A DNA stretch of 36,379 nucleotides from SZUA-76 sp945787585 (GCA_947258425.1 CAMYIG010000030.1:1-36379); one strand, 5' to 3'; counted from the first letter of the stretch, positions 26,467-35,244 are shown. Numbers and translations: made by a program. The notes: generated from the sequence alone by a model not told the origin.

Positions 26467-27672
26467 ATGGTCAGCAATAAACTCGCCGGGGCAATTTCAG
26501 TACGCGTCGATAGTGGCATTAACTCAATCGAAGATTTACGCGGTAAAACGATTCTCTTTGGCGGTGGTAAAAAAGCAATGGGGAGCTATATCGCCCACAC
26601 AGCAGTCCTCAAAAAGAACGGCCTCATTGAGGGTAAAGATTACACCGCAAAGTTTGCCAAAAATCCACCCAGTGCCGTCATTAGTGTTTTTAATAAAGCG
26701 GCCGATGCTGCTGGTTCAGGCAACGTCATCCTTAAAGTAAAAGGTGTCACTTCAAAAATTGATGCTAGCGAAATGAAGATTTTAGCGGAAAGTGATAGCT
26801 TTACCCATCTGGTTTGGGCTGTGCAAAAAGATATGCCCACAGATAAGGCCGAAAAAATCACTCAGTTTATGACATCACTCAAAGCGAGTAATAAAGGAAA
26901 ATCGGTGCTGAAATCAGCGAAAGTGGCTGGGTTTGATAAAACAGAGGACAACGAATTTACAAAAGTGCGCGAGATCATTCGGGAAGTCGCGCTCAATACT
27001 AACAATGCTTACAACCTCGCTAACTCGGCAGAAGAACGGATTACTCGCGGGCAAGATGTTGTTGCACAGTCAATCCAGACCGCCGAAACACTTGCCAATG
27101 ATATTACCCTCGCCTCTGAAGTGGTCGAGAATCTCGTCGTTGAAAGTGATAATATCGGCGCAGTACTCGATGTAATCAAAAGCATTGCGGAGCAAACCAA
27201 TCTATTGGCATTGAATGCTGCAATTGAAGCCGCCCGTGCCGGTGAACAAGGGCGCGGCTTTGCAGCAGTCGTGGCAGATGAAGTGCGCACCCTGGCGAGC
27301 CGTACACAACGCTCGACTCAGGATATTCACGAGATGATCATCCGCCTTCAGGAAGGCATCAAAGGTGCGGTAGATGCCATTATCGACAGCCGCAAACAGG
27401 CAGATAACATGCTGGTACATTCCACTGAAGTGGGCGAGGCGCTGGAAGAAATCCGCAAAGTCGTCAAAGATCTCAACGATCAAAATTTACAGATTGCGAC
27501 CGCCACTGAACAGCAGGACGCGACGACAACAGAGATTAGCATGAATATAGTGCGCATCAGTGAGCGCAGTCAGTACACCGCAGAGGTTGCTGATAAGAGC
27601 GCTCACTTTGGCCGTAATTTGGCTGAGATATCAACTCGACTAGAAACACTTGCGGGTCACTTTAAAACATAG
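26467..27672 (+). CDS. Truncated PhnD-like binding domain fused to chemoreceptor signalling domain
   Basis: About 401 residues. Residues 1-165 match only the C-terminal part of a PhnD/phosphonate-type solute-binding domain: SVRVDSGINSIEDLRGKTILFGG, DAAGSGN, a late VWAVQKDMP. The N-terminal lobe and any signal peptide are missing. From about 170 the protein becomes an MCP signalling coiled coil with no membrane helix or HAMP between, ending without a CheR tether. The hairpin tip reads GEQGRGFA-A-VVADEVRTLA, one Ala more than the nearly invariant family sequence (GCA GCA at 27262-27267). No Shine-Dalgarno precedes ATG 26467 (TTG at 26464 is alternative). It may be a decaying gene or a soluble receptor; the frame is intact. 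Confidence 0.7.
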   Translation: MVSNKLAGAISVRVDSGINSIEDLRGKTILFGGGKKAMGSYIAHTAVLKKNGLIEGKDYTAKFAKNPPSAVISVFNKAADAAGSGNVILKVKGVTSKIDASEMKILAESDSFTHLVWAVQKDMPTDKAEKITQFMTSLKASNKGKSVLKSAKVAGFDKTEDNEFTKVREIIREVALNTNNAYNLANSAEERITRGQDVVAQSIQTAETLANDITLASEVVENLVVESDNIGAVLDVIKSIAEQTNLLALNAAIEAARAGEQGRGFAAVVADEVRTLASRTQRSTQDIHEMIIRLQEGIKGAVDAIIDSRKQADNMLVHSTEVGEALEEIRKVVKDLNDQNLQIATATEQQDATTTEISMNIVRISERSQYTAEVADKSAHFGRNLAEISTRLETLAGHFKT

Positions 27673-27828
27673 CCACTAACACACAGCTGTGCTCAGTCGG
27701 CCGCCCCCCCTCTCGAAGTACTAATCTGCTCGCTGACATACTCAATTAACGAAAATAATTGATGACACCACTCCGCTCAAGCGTCTAAAATCGCCACTCA
27801 ATTTTTCCCAGAATATCAGGGTGCTGTT

Positions 27829-29037
27829 ATGAGTAGAGTGTTGATCATTGGTGCAGGTGGCGTCGGCCGTGTAGTGGCGCATAAATGTGCACAATTGCCC
27901 AAGGTTTTTAGCGATATCTGGCTGGCCAGCCGTACGGTTGAAAAATGCGAGCAGATCGCAAAAGAGATCGGAGATAATCGCATTAAAACTGCACAGGTCG
28001 ATGCGGACAACGTACCAGAACTCGTTGCGCTAATCCGCCAGATTGCCCCTGAAATGGTGATTAATGTCGCACTCCCTTATCAGGACCTTACCATTATGGA
28101 CGCCTGTCTCGAAACCGGCGTCGATTATCTCGACACCGCCAATTATGAACCGCTGGATGAGGCAAAGTTTGAATACAAATGGCAGTGGGCCTATCAGGAT
28201 CGCTTCAAGGCAGCGGGACTCACGGCACTGCTCGGTTCCGGTTTTGACCCCGGCGTGACCAATGTATTCACCGCCTATGCGCTGAAGCACCACTTTGATC
28301 AGATCGATACGGTCGATATCCTTGATTGCAACGGCGGTGACCACGGCTATGCATTTGCCACCAATTTCAACCCCGAGATCAACATCCGCGAAGTGACCGC
28401 CAACGGCCGCTACTACGAAAATGGCCAGTGGGTCGAAACCAAACCGATGGAAATCTCACGGATCTTTGATTTTGCCGAAGTCGGCCCTCGTAAGATGTTT
28501 CTGCTCTATCACGAAGAGATGGAGTCGCTGGCGAAACATATTCCTGGTGTGAAACGGATGCGTTTCTGGATGACCTTTGGTGATAGCTATCTGAAACATC
28601 TCGAGGTATTTCGGAATATCGGACTCGACAGTATTGAGCCGATCAAATTTCAGGGGCAGCAGATTGTACCCCTGCAATTTCTCAAAGCGCTACTGCCCGA
28701 TCCAGCCACGCTTGGCCCACGCACGAAAGGGAAAACCAACATTGGCTGCATCATCAAAGGGACAAAGGCTGGCAAGCCTGTGTCACGCTATATCTATAAT
28801 ATCTGCGACCATGAGAGCTGTTACAAAGAGACCGGCGCACAGGGCGTCTCCTTCACGACCGGCGTACCAGCGATGATCGGTGCCAAGATGATGCTAGAAG
28901 GAAAATGGAAAAAACCGGGTGTGTGGAATATGGAGCAGTTCGACCCAGATCCTTTTATGGATGACCTCAACCGCTACGGCCTGCCATGGCACGATATTGA
29001 GTGTGATATCGATGTCGATAGACTGCCCTCTGAATAG
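27829..29037 (+). CDS. Carboxynorspermidine/carboxyspermidine synthase (dehydrogenase)
   Basis: A 402-residue member of the saccharopine dehydrogenase family. The N-terminal NAD(P)-binding GAGGVGRVVAHK is followed by DYLDTANYEP, GSGFDPGVTNVFTAYAL, a central DCNGGDHGYAFATNF and a C-terminal VSFTTGVPAMIGAKMM, as in carboxynorspermidine dehydrogenase. The enzyme reductively condenses a diamine (putrescine or diaminopropane) with aspartate beta-semialdehyde. It is followed 41 bases later by the matching decarboxylase, which fixes the assignment. An AGGG site lies seven bases before the ATG. Which diamine is used cannot be told. Confidence 0.92.
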   Translation: MSRVLIIGAGGVGRVVAHKCAQLPKVFSDIWLASRTVEKCEQIAKEIGDNRIKTAQVDADNVPELVALIRQIAPEMVINVALPYQDLTIMDACLETGVDYLDTANYEPLDEAKFEYKWQWAYQDRFKAAGLTALLGSGFDPGVTNVFTAYALKHHFDQIDTVDILDCNGGDHGYAFATNFNPEINIREVTANGRYYENGQWVETKPMEISRIFDFAEVGPRKMFLLYHEEMESLAKHIPGVKRMRFWMTFGDSYLKHLEVFRNIGLDSIEPIKFQGQQIVPLQFLKALLPDPATLGPRTKGKTNIGCIIKGTKAGKPVSRYIYNICDHESCYKETGAQGVSFTTGVPAMIGAKMMLEGKWKKPGVWNMEQFDPDPFMDDLNRYGLPWHDIECDIDVDRLPSE

Positions 29038-29078
29038 ACAGACGATTTAAGTCTCTCCGGTTTTAATTGGAATAAGTC

Positions 29079-30224
29079 ATGACCAAGCATACTGCTGATA
29101 ACATTCAGCCACCTTCCCCCTGCTTCGTGCTTGAGGCCGCAAAGCTGCGCGCAAACCTTGAGCTGATCGCACGGGTGCAGCGTGAATCAGATTGCACTAT
29201 TATCCTTGCGTTAAAGGGCTTTTCGATGTGGTCCGCTTTTCCGCTGATACGAGAGTACCTCTCTGGTTGCTCAGCCAGCTCTTATAATGAAGCCCGCTTA
29301 GCGCACGATCACTTCGGCGGCCATATCCATCTCTACGCCCCCGCCTATACCGATGCCGAGTTTCCTGAATTACTAAAATTATCGAATCGACTCTCGTTCA
29401 ACTCACTGAGTCAGTGGCAACGTTTTGCAACGCAGGTGCAGGCATCCGGTGTCTCCTGCGGCTTGCGCGTTAATCCCGCGATCAATGAAGTTGAAACTGA
29501 TCTTTATAACCCATGCAGTGAACAGTCGCGCCTCGGTATTCCCGCGCACGAACTGGCCAATGACCTGCCGCCCGGGATTGAAGGGCTGCATGTCCATGCG
29601 CTGTGTGAGTGCGGCGCCGATGCCACTGAGCGACTGATTGATGCAGTCGAACAGCGCTTCGGCCATCTACTGTCACAGCTCAAATGGCTCAACCTTGGAG
29701 GCGGTCATTTGATGACACGCGAAGGCTATGATGTCGAACGATTGATCAGGGTATTAAAAGCATTTCGCCAGCGTCACCCGTCATTGGCAGTAACGCTCGA
29801 ACCGGGTTCCGCGATTGCCTGGGGCACCGGCACATTGAACGCAACGGTGCTGGATTTGATGGAGCGCGGCGGTATGCAAATAGCGATGTTAGATACCTCT
29901 GCCACCGCCCACATGCCCGATGTGCTGGAGATGCCGTACCGCGCAGAGGTGCGTGGTGCCGCCCTTCCCGGTGAAAAGGCCTATACCTATCGACTGGGGG
30001 GCATGACCTGTCTTGCGGGCGACGTCATCGGCGACTACGCGTTTGACCAACCGCTGGCAATTGGCGATCAAGTGATCTTTGAAGATATGATCCACTACAC
30101 CATGGTCAAAACCACGATGTTCAACGGCGTGAATCATCCATCGATTGCGATCCAGCATGAAGATGGTGCTATCGAAGTGGTCCGCCGTTTTGACTATCAC
30201 GACTACGAAACACGTCTCTCATAA
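29079..30224 (+). CDS. nspC: Carboxynorspermidine decarboxylase
   Basis: A PLP enzyme of the alanine-racemase fold (type III), 381 residues. The Schiff-base lysine is K46 in ILALKGFSMW. RVNPAINEVETDLYNPCSEQSRLGI, GLHVHALCECGAD (active-site His and Cys-Glu), LNLGGGHLMTREGYD and LEPGSAIAWGTG follow, and EDMIHYTMVKTTMFNG closes the active site. It decarboxylates carboxynorspermidine or carboxyspermidine to the triamine. It is the second gene of the pair and converges on speA, 33 bases away. Confidence 0.95.
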   Translation: MTKHTADNIQPPSPCFVLEAAKLRANLELIARVQRESDCTIILALKGFSMWSAFPLIREYLSGCSASSYNEARLAHDHFGGHIHLYAPAYTDAEFPELLKLSNRLSFNSLSQWQRFATQVQASGVSCGLRVNPAINEVETDLYNPCSEQSRLGIPAHELANDLPPGIEGLHVHALCECGADATERLIDAVEQRFGHLLSQLKWLNLGGGHLMTREGYDVERLIRVLKAFRQRHPSLAVTLEPGSAIAWGTGTLNATVLDLMERGGMQIAMLDTSATAHMPDVLEMPYRAEVRGAALPGEKAYTYRLGGMTCLAGDVIGDYAFDQPLAIGDQVIFEDMIHYTMVKTTMFNGVNHPSIAIQHEDGAIEVVRRFDYHDYETRLS

Positions 30225-30257
30225 CGCACTCGCTACCGAATCGACCGGCCGTCAGCA

Positions 30258-32168
30258 CTACTCGCTCGGGCTAAACGGGATTGTCGGCAGATCTTCTTCA
30301 AGATAGGTGTAGCCTTTAAGCCCCTCTTGATAGAAACGTAGAAAAGCATTGGCTTCACGCGCCGTTAAGCGACCTTCACTACGCGCATCCTGCACCTGTC
30401 GGCGCATCCGATCAAGCAATACCGTTTCATGAAACTGGACATAGTCCAGCACATCGGCGACTGACTCTCCTTCGACCACCTGCTCCAGTTCATATTTATC
30501 ACCATCCATGCGGATATGCACTGCATGGGTATCACCAAACAGATTATGCAAGTCACCGAGAATTTCCTGATAGGCACCGGTTAGAAATATCCCCAATAGG
30601 TAGCGTTCACCCGGGCGTTCAACATGCAACGGTAACGTCTTTGAATGTCCATCTTCCAGTGGAAAGTTTAACAAAGTGCCATCTGAGTCACAGGTAACAT
30701 CGACCAGTATCGCGTCCCGAGTCGGTTCTTCATCGAGACGATGGAGCGGCATTACCGGGAAAATCTGCTTAATCGCCCAGGCATCTGGCAGCGATTGAAA
30801 GACTGAGAAATTACAGAAGTAGCGATCTGCCGCCTGCGTCTTCAATTCAGGCATCAGCTGTTCTAGCTCATCATCATTAAAGTGGTGAATCAAATCTTTA
30901 ATCAGATGCCAGTAGATATCATCCATCAAGGCACGATCCGCCAACGAGGCGTGTCCGAGGCTAAACAGCTTATTCACATCTTCACGCAATGAAATGGCAC
31001 TATGCATCGCTTCACGGGGAGAAGTCTCGCTCAACTCTTCAAGAATCTCCCACATCTGGCGCAATTGTGATGGGCTGTCTTTCCCCGGCGGCTGCGGCCG
31101 TTGCTCGCTGGTCCGCTTCGTAATCCCAAGGACGTCCACAATTAACACGGCGTGGTGTGCGACCAGTGCGCGACCCGACTCAGAAATGATGTTCGGATGA
31201 TCAAGGTGCTCTTCTTTACAGACCTCCTTCATCGTCCACACTATTTCGTTAGCGTACTCCTGCATACTATAGTTGACTGACGTAATGTTGCCGTCATAGT
31301 TAACGCCCAGTCCGCCGCCAACATCCATATATTCAATCGGAGCGCCCAGCTGGCGCGCTTCGACAAAGTAACGTGCGGCTTCCTGCATGGCATCACGGAT
31401 ACTGCTAATCTTCGGTACCTGACTACCGATATGAAAATGCAACAGACTCAGACAATCGAGCTGACCTGCACCTTTGAGTTTGTTGATCGCGGCTAACAAC
31501 TCAGATGCGGAGAGGCCAAATTTTGACATATCGCCACCGGAATCATCCCACTTACCTTTACTGGTCGCGGCCAGTCGACATCGCAGGCCAATTAGCGGTT
31601 TCACCTGCAATCTTTGCGCAGTAGTCAACACGAGATCAAGTTCATTTGGCTTTTCAATGACGATGAAGACGCGCTTACCCATCTTCAATCCCATCAACGC
31701 CAGTTCAATGAACTCCTGATCTTTGTAGCCATTACAGATAATGAGCCCTTCAACGTCTTCCAGCATCGCCAGGGTTGCATGCAGCTCCGGTTTGGACCCG
31801 GCCTCTAATCCCCAGTTGAAGGCTGCGCCATATTCAACGATCTCTTCAACTACCTGACGTTGCTGATTCACCTTGATCGGATAAACACCGTAGTATTTCC
31901 CCTGATATTCCGCCTCTTCACGCGCGATAGTGAAACGCTTGTATATCTGCTTCATCCGTTGATTAAGCAGGTCGGAAAAACGTAACAGCAGCGGTGGGTG
32001 CAAACCCTGAGCCGCAAGCTCGGAACAGAGCTCCTTTAAATCGACGCGGTTACCACAGGCCTTCGCCTCAAGATTGCCAGCCGCATTGATATTAAAAAAT
32101 CCGCCGCTCCAGCCAGGTAACTGATAGAGATTGGCTGAATCTTTTATGCCCCACTTCTTTTTACTCAT
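30258..32168 (-). CDS. speA: Biosynthetic arginine decarboxylase
   Basis: Converts arginine to agmatine with PLP and Mg. MSKKKWGIKDSANLYQLPGW is the usual N-terminus. The PLP lysine is K99 in YYGVYPIKVNQQR, with GLEAGSKPEL, HFHIGSQVP, YMDVGGGLGVNYDG and SESGRALVAHHAV following. About 636 residues, normal for the family. ATG 32168 is chosen (GGAG six bases upstream) over ATG 32171 and over a longer form reaching back into speB. The start overlaps the speB stop, implying coupled translation. Confidence 0.96.
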   Translation of the reverse strand: MSKKKWGIKDSANLYQLPGWSGGFFNINAAGNLEAKACGNRVDLKELCSELAAQGLHPPLLLRFSDLLNQRMKQIYKRFTIAREEAEYQGKYYGVYPIKVNQQRQVVEEIVEYGAAFNWGLEAGSKPELHATLAMLEDVEGLIICNGYKDQEFIELALMGLKMGKRVFIVIEKPNELDLVLTTAQRLQVKPLIGLRCRLAATSKGKWDDSGGDMSKFGLSASELLAAINKLKGAGQLDCLSLLHFHIGSQVPKISSIRDAMQEAARYFVEARQLGAPIEYMDVGGGLGVNYDGNITSVNYSMQEYANEIVWTMKEVCKEEHLDHPNIISESGRALVAHHAVLIVDVLGITKRTSEQRPQPPGKDSPSQLRQMWEILEELSETSPREAMHSAISLREDVNKLFSLGHASLADRALMDDIYWHLIKDLIHHFNDDELEQLMPELKTQAADRYFCNFSVFQSLPDAWAIKQIFPVMPLHRLDEEPTRDAILVDVTCDSDGTLLNFPLEDGHSKTLPLHVERPGERYLLGIFLTGAYQEILGDLHNLFGDTHAVHIRMDGDKYELEQVVEGESVADVLDYVQFHETVLLDRMRRQVQDARSEGRLTAREANAFLRFYQEGLKGYTYLEEDLPTIPFSPSE

Positions 32169-33105
32169 CATCGACTCCGGTTTGTGAGCCAACGCTGGTA
32201 CGCTGGTCAAAACCCTTTGCTTTACCCCAGTAAGAGAGGCACTTCTGCACCAGTTTGGCCGTCATCATTTCCGACACGCGACTCGCCTCTGGGGCAAGTT
32301 CAACGATATCAATGTTGCGCAGGTCGACCGCACTGTTATCGGTCAGCGCCTGTAGCACATCGAGCCCCTGATGCCACGAGAGTCCACCCGGTTGCGGGGT
32401 GCCGACACCTGAGATCAGGGCGGGGTCAAAACCGTCCATATCGATACTGAGCCACACAGGCCCACTGAGCGCAGCCAACTGATCCAGCAGCTGTTGCCAA
32501 ACACCCGGTTGTTGCAGTGCGCGATCAAACCAGACAGTGATGCCATCATCCGCGGCTATTCTGCTTGCCTCATCTTCATTTAATGAGCGAATACCGATCT
32601 GGATCAATTGATAGCCACGGTCGCGAATACGGTACATCGGACAGGCGTGGTTATAAATAGAACCATGATAGCTGGGGCGTAAGTCCGCATGGGCATCAAT
32701 ATGTACGACTGTGCCACCCTCTGGCATGCGGGCAAATAGCATATCCGGGGTAATCGAGTGCTCGCCGCCGAGCGCGATCAAAAGCGCCTCTTCCGGCAAC
32801 TGCGCGGCCGTCTCAAACAGTCTGCGATGAAAGGCAGCCTCTGGCTCACCCTCGGCATCTTCTACGGCCGGCAGGACGGCGAGTTTCATCTTCTTGAGTG
32901 GCGACCACGCCATGTCCTCTTCATAAAACTCCAGCTGCTCGCTCGCCGCTAAGATCGCCTGCGGCCCTTTCGCGGTGCCGTGTTTATAGGTGACGGTCTG
33001 CTCGTGCGGCACCGGCAGGATCAACACATCCGCGTCGGCAGGCGAAGCGTTGGGCAGCGAGAGGAATTGCATCTGTATTTTCATGGAGGCGGATTTTGCC
33101 ATCAT
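32161..33105 (-). CDS. speB: Agmatinase
   Basis: A binuclear-manganese ureohydrolase, 314 residues, taking agmatine to putrescine and urea. Metal ligands are in GGEHSITPD, HIDAHADLRPSYHG and SIDMDGFDPA, with GVGTPQPGGLSW and the late DIVELAPEAS also conserved. Arginase is less likely given the coupled arginine decarboxylase, with speB first and speA second. AAGGG lies five bases before the ATG. The gene is divergent from a POT transporter. Confidence 0.93.
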   Translation of the reverse strand: MMAKSASMKIQMQFLSLPNASPADADVLILPVPHEQTVTYKHGTAKGPQAILAASEQLEFYEEDMAWSPLKKMKLAVLPAVEDAEGEPEAAFHRRLFETAAQLPEEALLIALGGEHSITPDMLFARMPEGGTVVHIDAHADLRPSYHGSIYNHACPMYRIRDRGYQLIQIGIRSLNEDEASRIAADDGITVWFDRALQQPGVWQQLLDQLAALSGPVWLSIDMDGFDPALISGVGTPQPGGLSWHQGLDVLQALTDNSAVDLRNIDIVELAPEASRVSEMMTAKLVQKCLSYWGKAKGFDQRTSVGSQTGVDDE

Positions 33106-33163
33106 TTTAACCCTTGTGCACTAATATCGTACTGCGATCAGAAATTAAATATCTACGTCCACA

Positions 33164-33179
33164 GGTTATGGGCATAACC
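33164..33179. promoter_or_regulatory. Inverted repeat GGTTAT-GGGC-ATAACC upstream of speB
   Basis: Perfect six-base arms around GGGC, in the 184-base divergent region between speB and the POT gene. A candidate operator or small hairpin in the speB leader. Confidence 0.35.
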
Positions 33180-33183
33180 CCGG

Positions 33184-33196
33184 TCACATTATGTGA
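33184..33196. promoter_or_regulatory. 13-bp palindrome TCACAT-T-ATGTGA
   Basis: Perfect dyad centred four bases beyond the previous repeat. It is the inverse of a CRP half-site arrangement and does not match FNR. Its place between two divergent starts suggests a regulator site shared by speB and the transporter gene. Confidence 0.4.
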
Positions 33197-33289
33197 ATCA
33201 CGACGGCCAAACAGGTATCATAAAACGGCTACCGTATAGATAGACCATTTTGAATTACACGCTAAAACGCCATCAGGAGCATCGCATCC

Positions 33290-34651
33290 ATGAGCCACTA
33301 TCGCACTGAACCTACGCCATCGAGTGAATTGCCGCGCGGAATTCCCTACATCATCGGGAACGAGACGGCTGAGCGGTTCAGTTTTTACGGCATGCGCGCG
33401 ATTCTGGTGGTATTCATGACGCAATACCTGGTCAATAGCGATGGCGAGCTGTCCGTGATGAATGAAGATGAGGCCAAAGGGTGGTTTCATCTCTTTGTCT
33501 CCGCCGTCTATCTCACCCCTATTCTGGGCGCACTCCTCTCCGATGTGTTCCTCGGCAAGTTCCGCACTATCATCCTGCTCTCACTGGTCTACTGCGCGGG
33601 TCACTTTGCATTGGCACTGGATGACTCCCGCACCGGCCTGATGATCGGCCTCGGCCTCATCGCACTCGGAGCAGGCGGGATTAAACCCTGTGTTTCGGCT
33701 CACGTCGGTGACCAGTTTGGTCATCAGAACAACCACCTGTTATCACGCACCTTTGGCTGGTTCTATTTTGCGATCAACCTCGGTGCCTTTGTCTCGATGC
33801 TCGCCACCCCATGGATACTGGAACACTACGGGCCATCGCTTGCCTTTGGAATCCCCGGTATCTTAATGCTCACCGCCACCACTGTTTTCTGGCAGGGACG
33901 CCATAAATTTATCCATGTCCCGCCCGCAGGCATCACCTTTGTGAAAGAGGCATTTAGCGGTGAAGGACTGCGCGCCCTCGGCAAGCTCTGCATCATATAT
34001 CTTTTTATCGCGGTGTTCTGGGCGCTGTTTGACCAGACGGGTTCATCGTGGGTGTTTCAGGCGCAACAGATGGATCGAGTCATCTTCGGCATCGAACTGC
34101 TGCCCTCTCAGTTGCAAGCCGCCAACCCACTGCTGGTGATGATATTGATACCGCTTTTCGCTTATGTGATCTACCCCGCCCTCTCAACCGTTATGCGCTT
34201 AACGCCACTGCGTAAAATTGCCATCGGTCTATTTCTAGGTGCATTGGCCTTTACCATCCCTTCATGGGTACAAATGCAGATTGATGCCGGCCTCACCCCC
34301 TCTATCGGCTGGCAACTGCTCGCCTACATTGCGCTCACTAGCGCCGAAGTGATGGTATCGATCACCTGCCTAGAATTCTCCTATACTCAAGCGCCCCGCA
34401 AGATGAAATCATTCATCATGGCATTCTTTATGATTTCAATTTCACTTGGCAATCTCTTTACCAGCGCGGTAAATTTTTTCATTCAGAACCCTGATGGCAG
34501 CAGCAAACTCGCTGGTGCTGATTATTTCTGGTTTTTTACAATCTTAATGTTTGTCACAGCGATACTCTTTTTGCTCGTGGTAAAGCTCTATAAAGAAAAG
34601 AGCTATCTTCAAGACGAAAAAATGATATCTGCTGAAGAGGTACATAACTAG
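33290..34651 (+). CDS. POT family proton-coupled peptide transporter
   Basis: A 453-residue inner-membrane symporter with about 12-14 helices. Helix 1 carries ETAERFSFYGMRA, the ExxERFxYYG proton-coupling motif. LGKFRTIIL follows helix 2-3, GAGGIKPCVSAHVGDQF is the conserved helix 4 segment, and FGWFYFAINLGAF is the PTR2 signature. A late LTSAEVMVSITCLEFSYTQAP supplies the helix 10 glutamate. Likely substrates are di- and tripeptides. Length is a little short for the family but no segment seems lost. AGGAG lies ten bases before the ATG. Divergent from speB. Confidence 0.93.
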   Translation: MSHYRTEPTPSSELPRGIPYIIGNETAERFSFYGMRAILVVFMTQYLVNSDGELSVMNEDEAKGWFHLFVSAVYLTPILGALLSDVFLGKFRTIILLSLVYCAGHFALALDDSRTGLMIGLGLIALGAGGIKPCVSAHVGDQFGHQNNHLLSRTFGWFYFAINLGAFVSMLATPWILEHYGPSLAFGIPGILMLTATTVFWQGRHKFIHVPPAGITFVKEAFSGEGLRALGKLCIIYLFIAVFWALFDQTGSSWVFQAQQMDRVIFGIELLPSQLQAANPLLVMILIPLFAYVIYPALSTVMRLTPLRKIAIGLFLGALAFTIPSWVQMQIDAGLTPSIGWQLLAYIALTSAEVMVSITCLEFSYTQAPRKMKSFIMAFFMISISLGNLFTSAVNFFIQNPDGSSKLAGADYFWFFTILMFVTAILFLLVVKLYKEKSYLQDEKMISAEEVHN

Positions 34652-34778
34652 TGAAATCCTCAAAATGAACTAAACTAGCGTACCAAATATTGAAAATAAA
34701 ATTTCATACGGTACGGTTAAAATACGACTCTTTTTTAAACCCTAACGACTAACCATCATAAGTTATGAGCGATCCACT

Positions 34779-35132
34779 ATGAACATATCAAATGAATTAT
34801 CTATAGATCATGATGCAACCATGGCATTAAAAGAAGCTACAGAAGAGATGTTCCAGGAAATCATCGAAACCTACCTGGAAGACACACTGAATCGACTATC
34901 AAAACTGCAAAATGCAATCAGGACTAACTCGCTCGATTCGGCTGTTGAACATTCTCACAGCATCAAAGGAAGTAGCGGTAATATTGGTGCATGCAAACTT
35001 GCAGCATTAAGCGCTGAAATTGAAAGATTATCAAAAGACAACCAGGCTGAAAATTTAGCTGAATACACTAAGCTCGCGGTAAATGAATTTAGCGTTGTAG
35101 AAACAGAACTCAGAAAAATACTGGCATCATGA
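34779..35132 (+). CDS. Stand-alone Hpt phosphotransfer protein
   Basis: A 117-residue, all-helical protein consisting only of a histidine phosphotransfer domain. The phospho-His is H60 in EHSHSIKGSSGNIGA, and the helix before it (MFQEIIETYLEDTLNRLSKL) is typical. It shuttles phosphate between receivers in multistep relays. No kinase or receiver is adjacent, so it may serve a distant hybrid kinase, possibly the one at 23.7-26.0 kb (inference). The Shine-Dalgarno is weak. Its TGA stop abuts the tRNA-Arg gene on the other strand. Confidence 0.92.
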   Translation: MNISNELSIDHDATMALKEATEEMFQEIIETYLEDTLNRLSKLQNAIRTNSLDSAVEHSHSIKGSSGNIGACKLAALSAEIERLSKDNQAENLAEYTKLAVNEFSVVETELRKILAS

Positions 35133-35209
35133 TGGCGCCCCGAACACGATTCGAACGTGTGACCTTCCCCTTAGGAGGGGGATGCTCTATCCAGCTGAGC
35201 TATCGGGGC
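35133..35209 (-). tRNA. tRNA-Arg (anticodon CCU)
   Basis: A complete 77-base cloverleaf with encoded CCA. Acceptor GCCCCGA pairs with TCGGGGC, the D-arm is GCTCAGCTGGATAGAGC, and anticodon loop CTCCTAA gives CCT (minus strand of 35173-35175). The T-arm CACACG/CGTGT has TTCGAAT. It reads AGG codons. The gene starts directly after the Hpt stop codon on the opposite strand. Confidence 0.95.
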
Positions 35210-35238
35210 AGAAAAGTTACAGATTAAGCAAAACAGCA

Positions 35239-35244
35239 GTATAA
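35239..35244 (-). promoter_or_regulatory. -10 box of tRNA-Arg
   Basis: TATACT on the minus strand, about 30 bases before the tRNA 5' end. The -35 region at 17-18 bases is poor. An AACGAT/ATCGTT hairpin (35243-35259) overlaps the spacer. Confidence 0.4.

Noticed and set aside
33184..33196. CRP or FNR site
   Set aside because: The half-sites are in the wrong order for CRP (TGTGA-N6-TCACA) and do not match FNR (TTGAT-N4-ATCAA).
35133..35209. tRNA-Arg gene as an integration site for a mobile element
   Set aside because: No integrase, direct repeat of the tRNA 3' end or foreign-looking cargo is present on either side.
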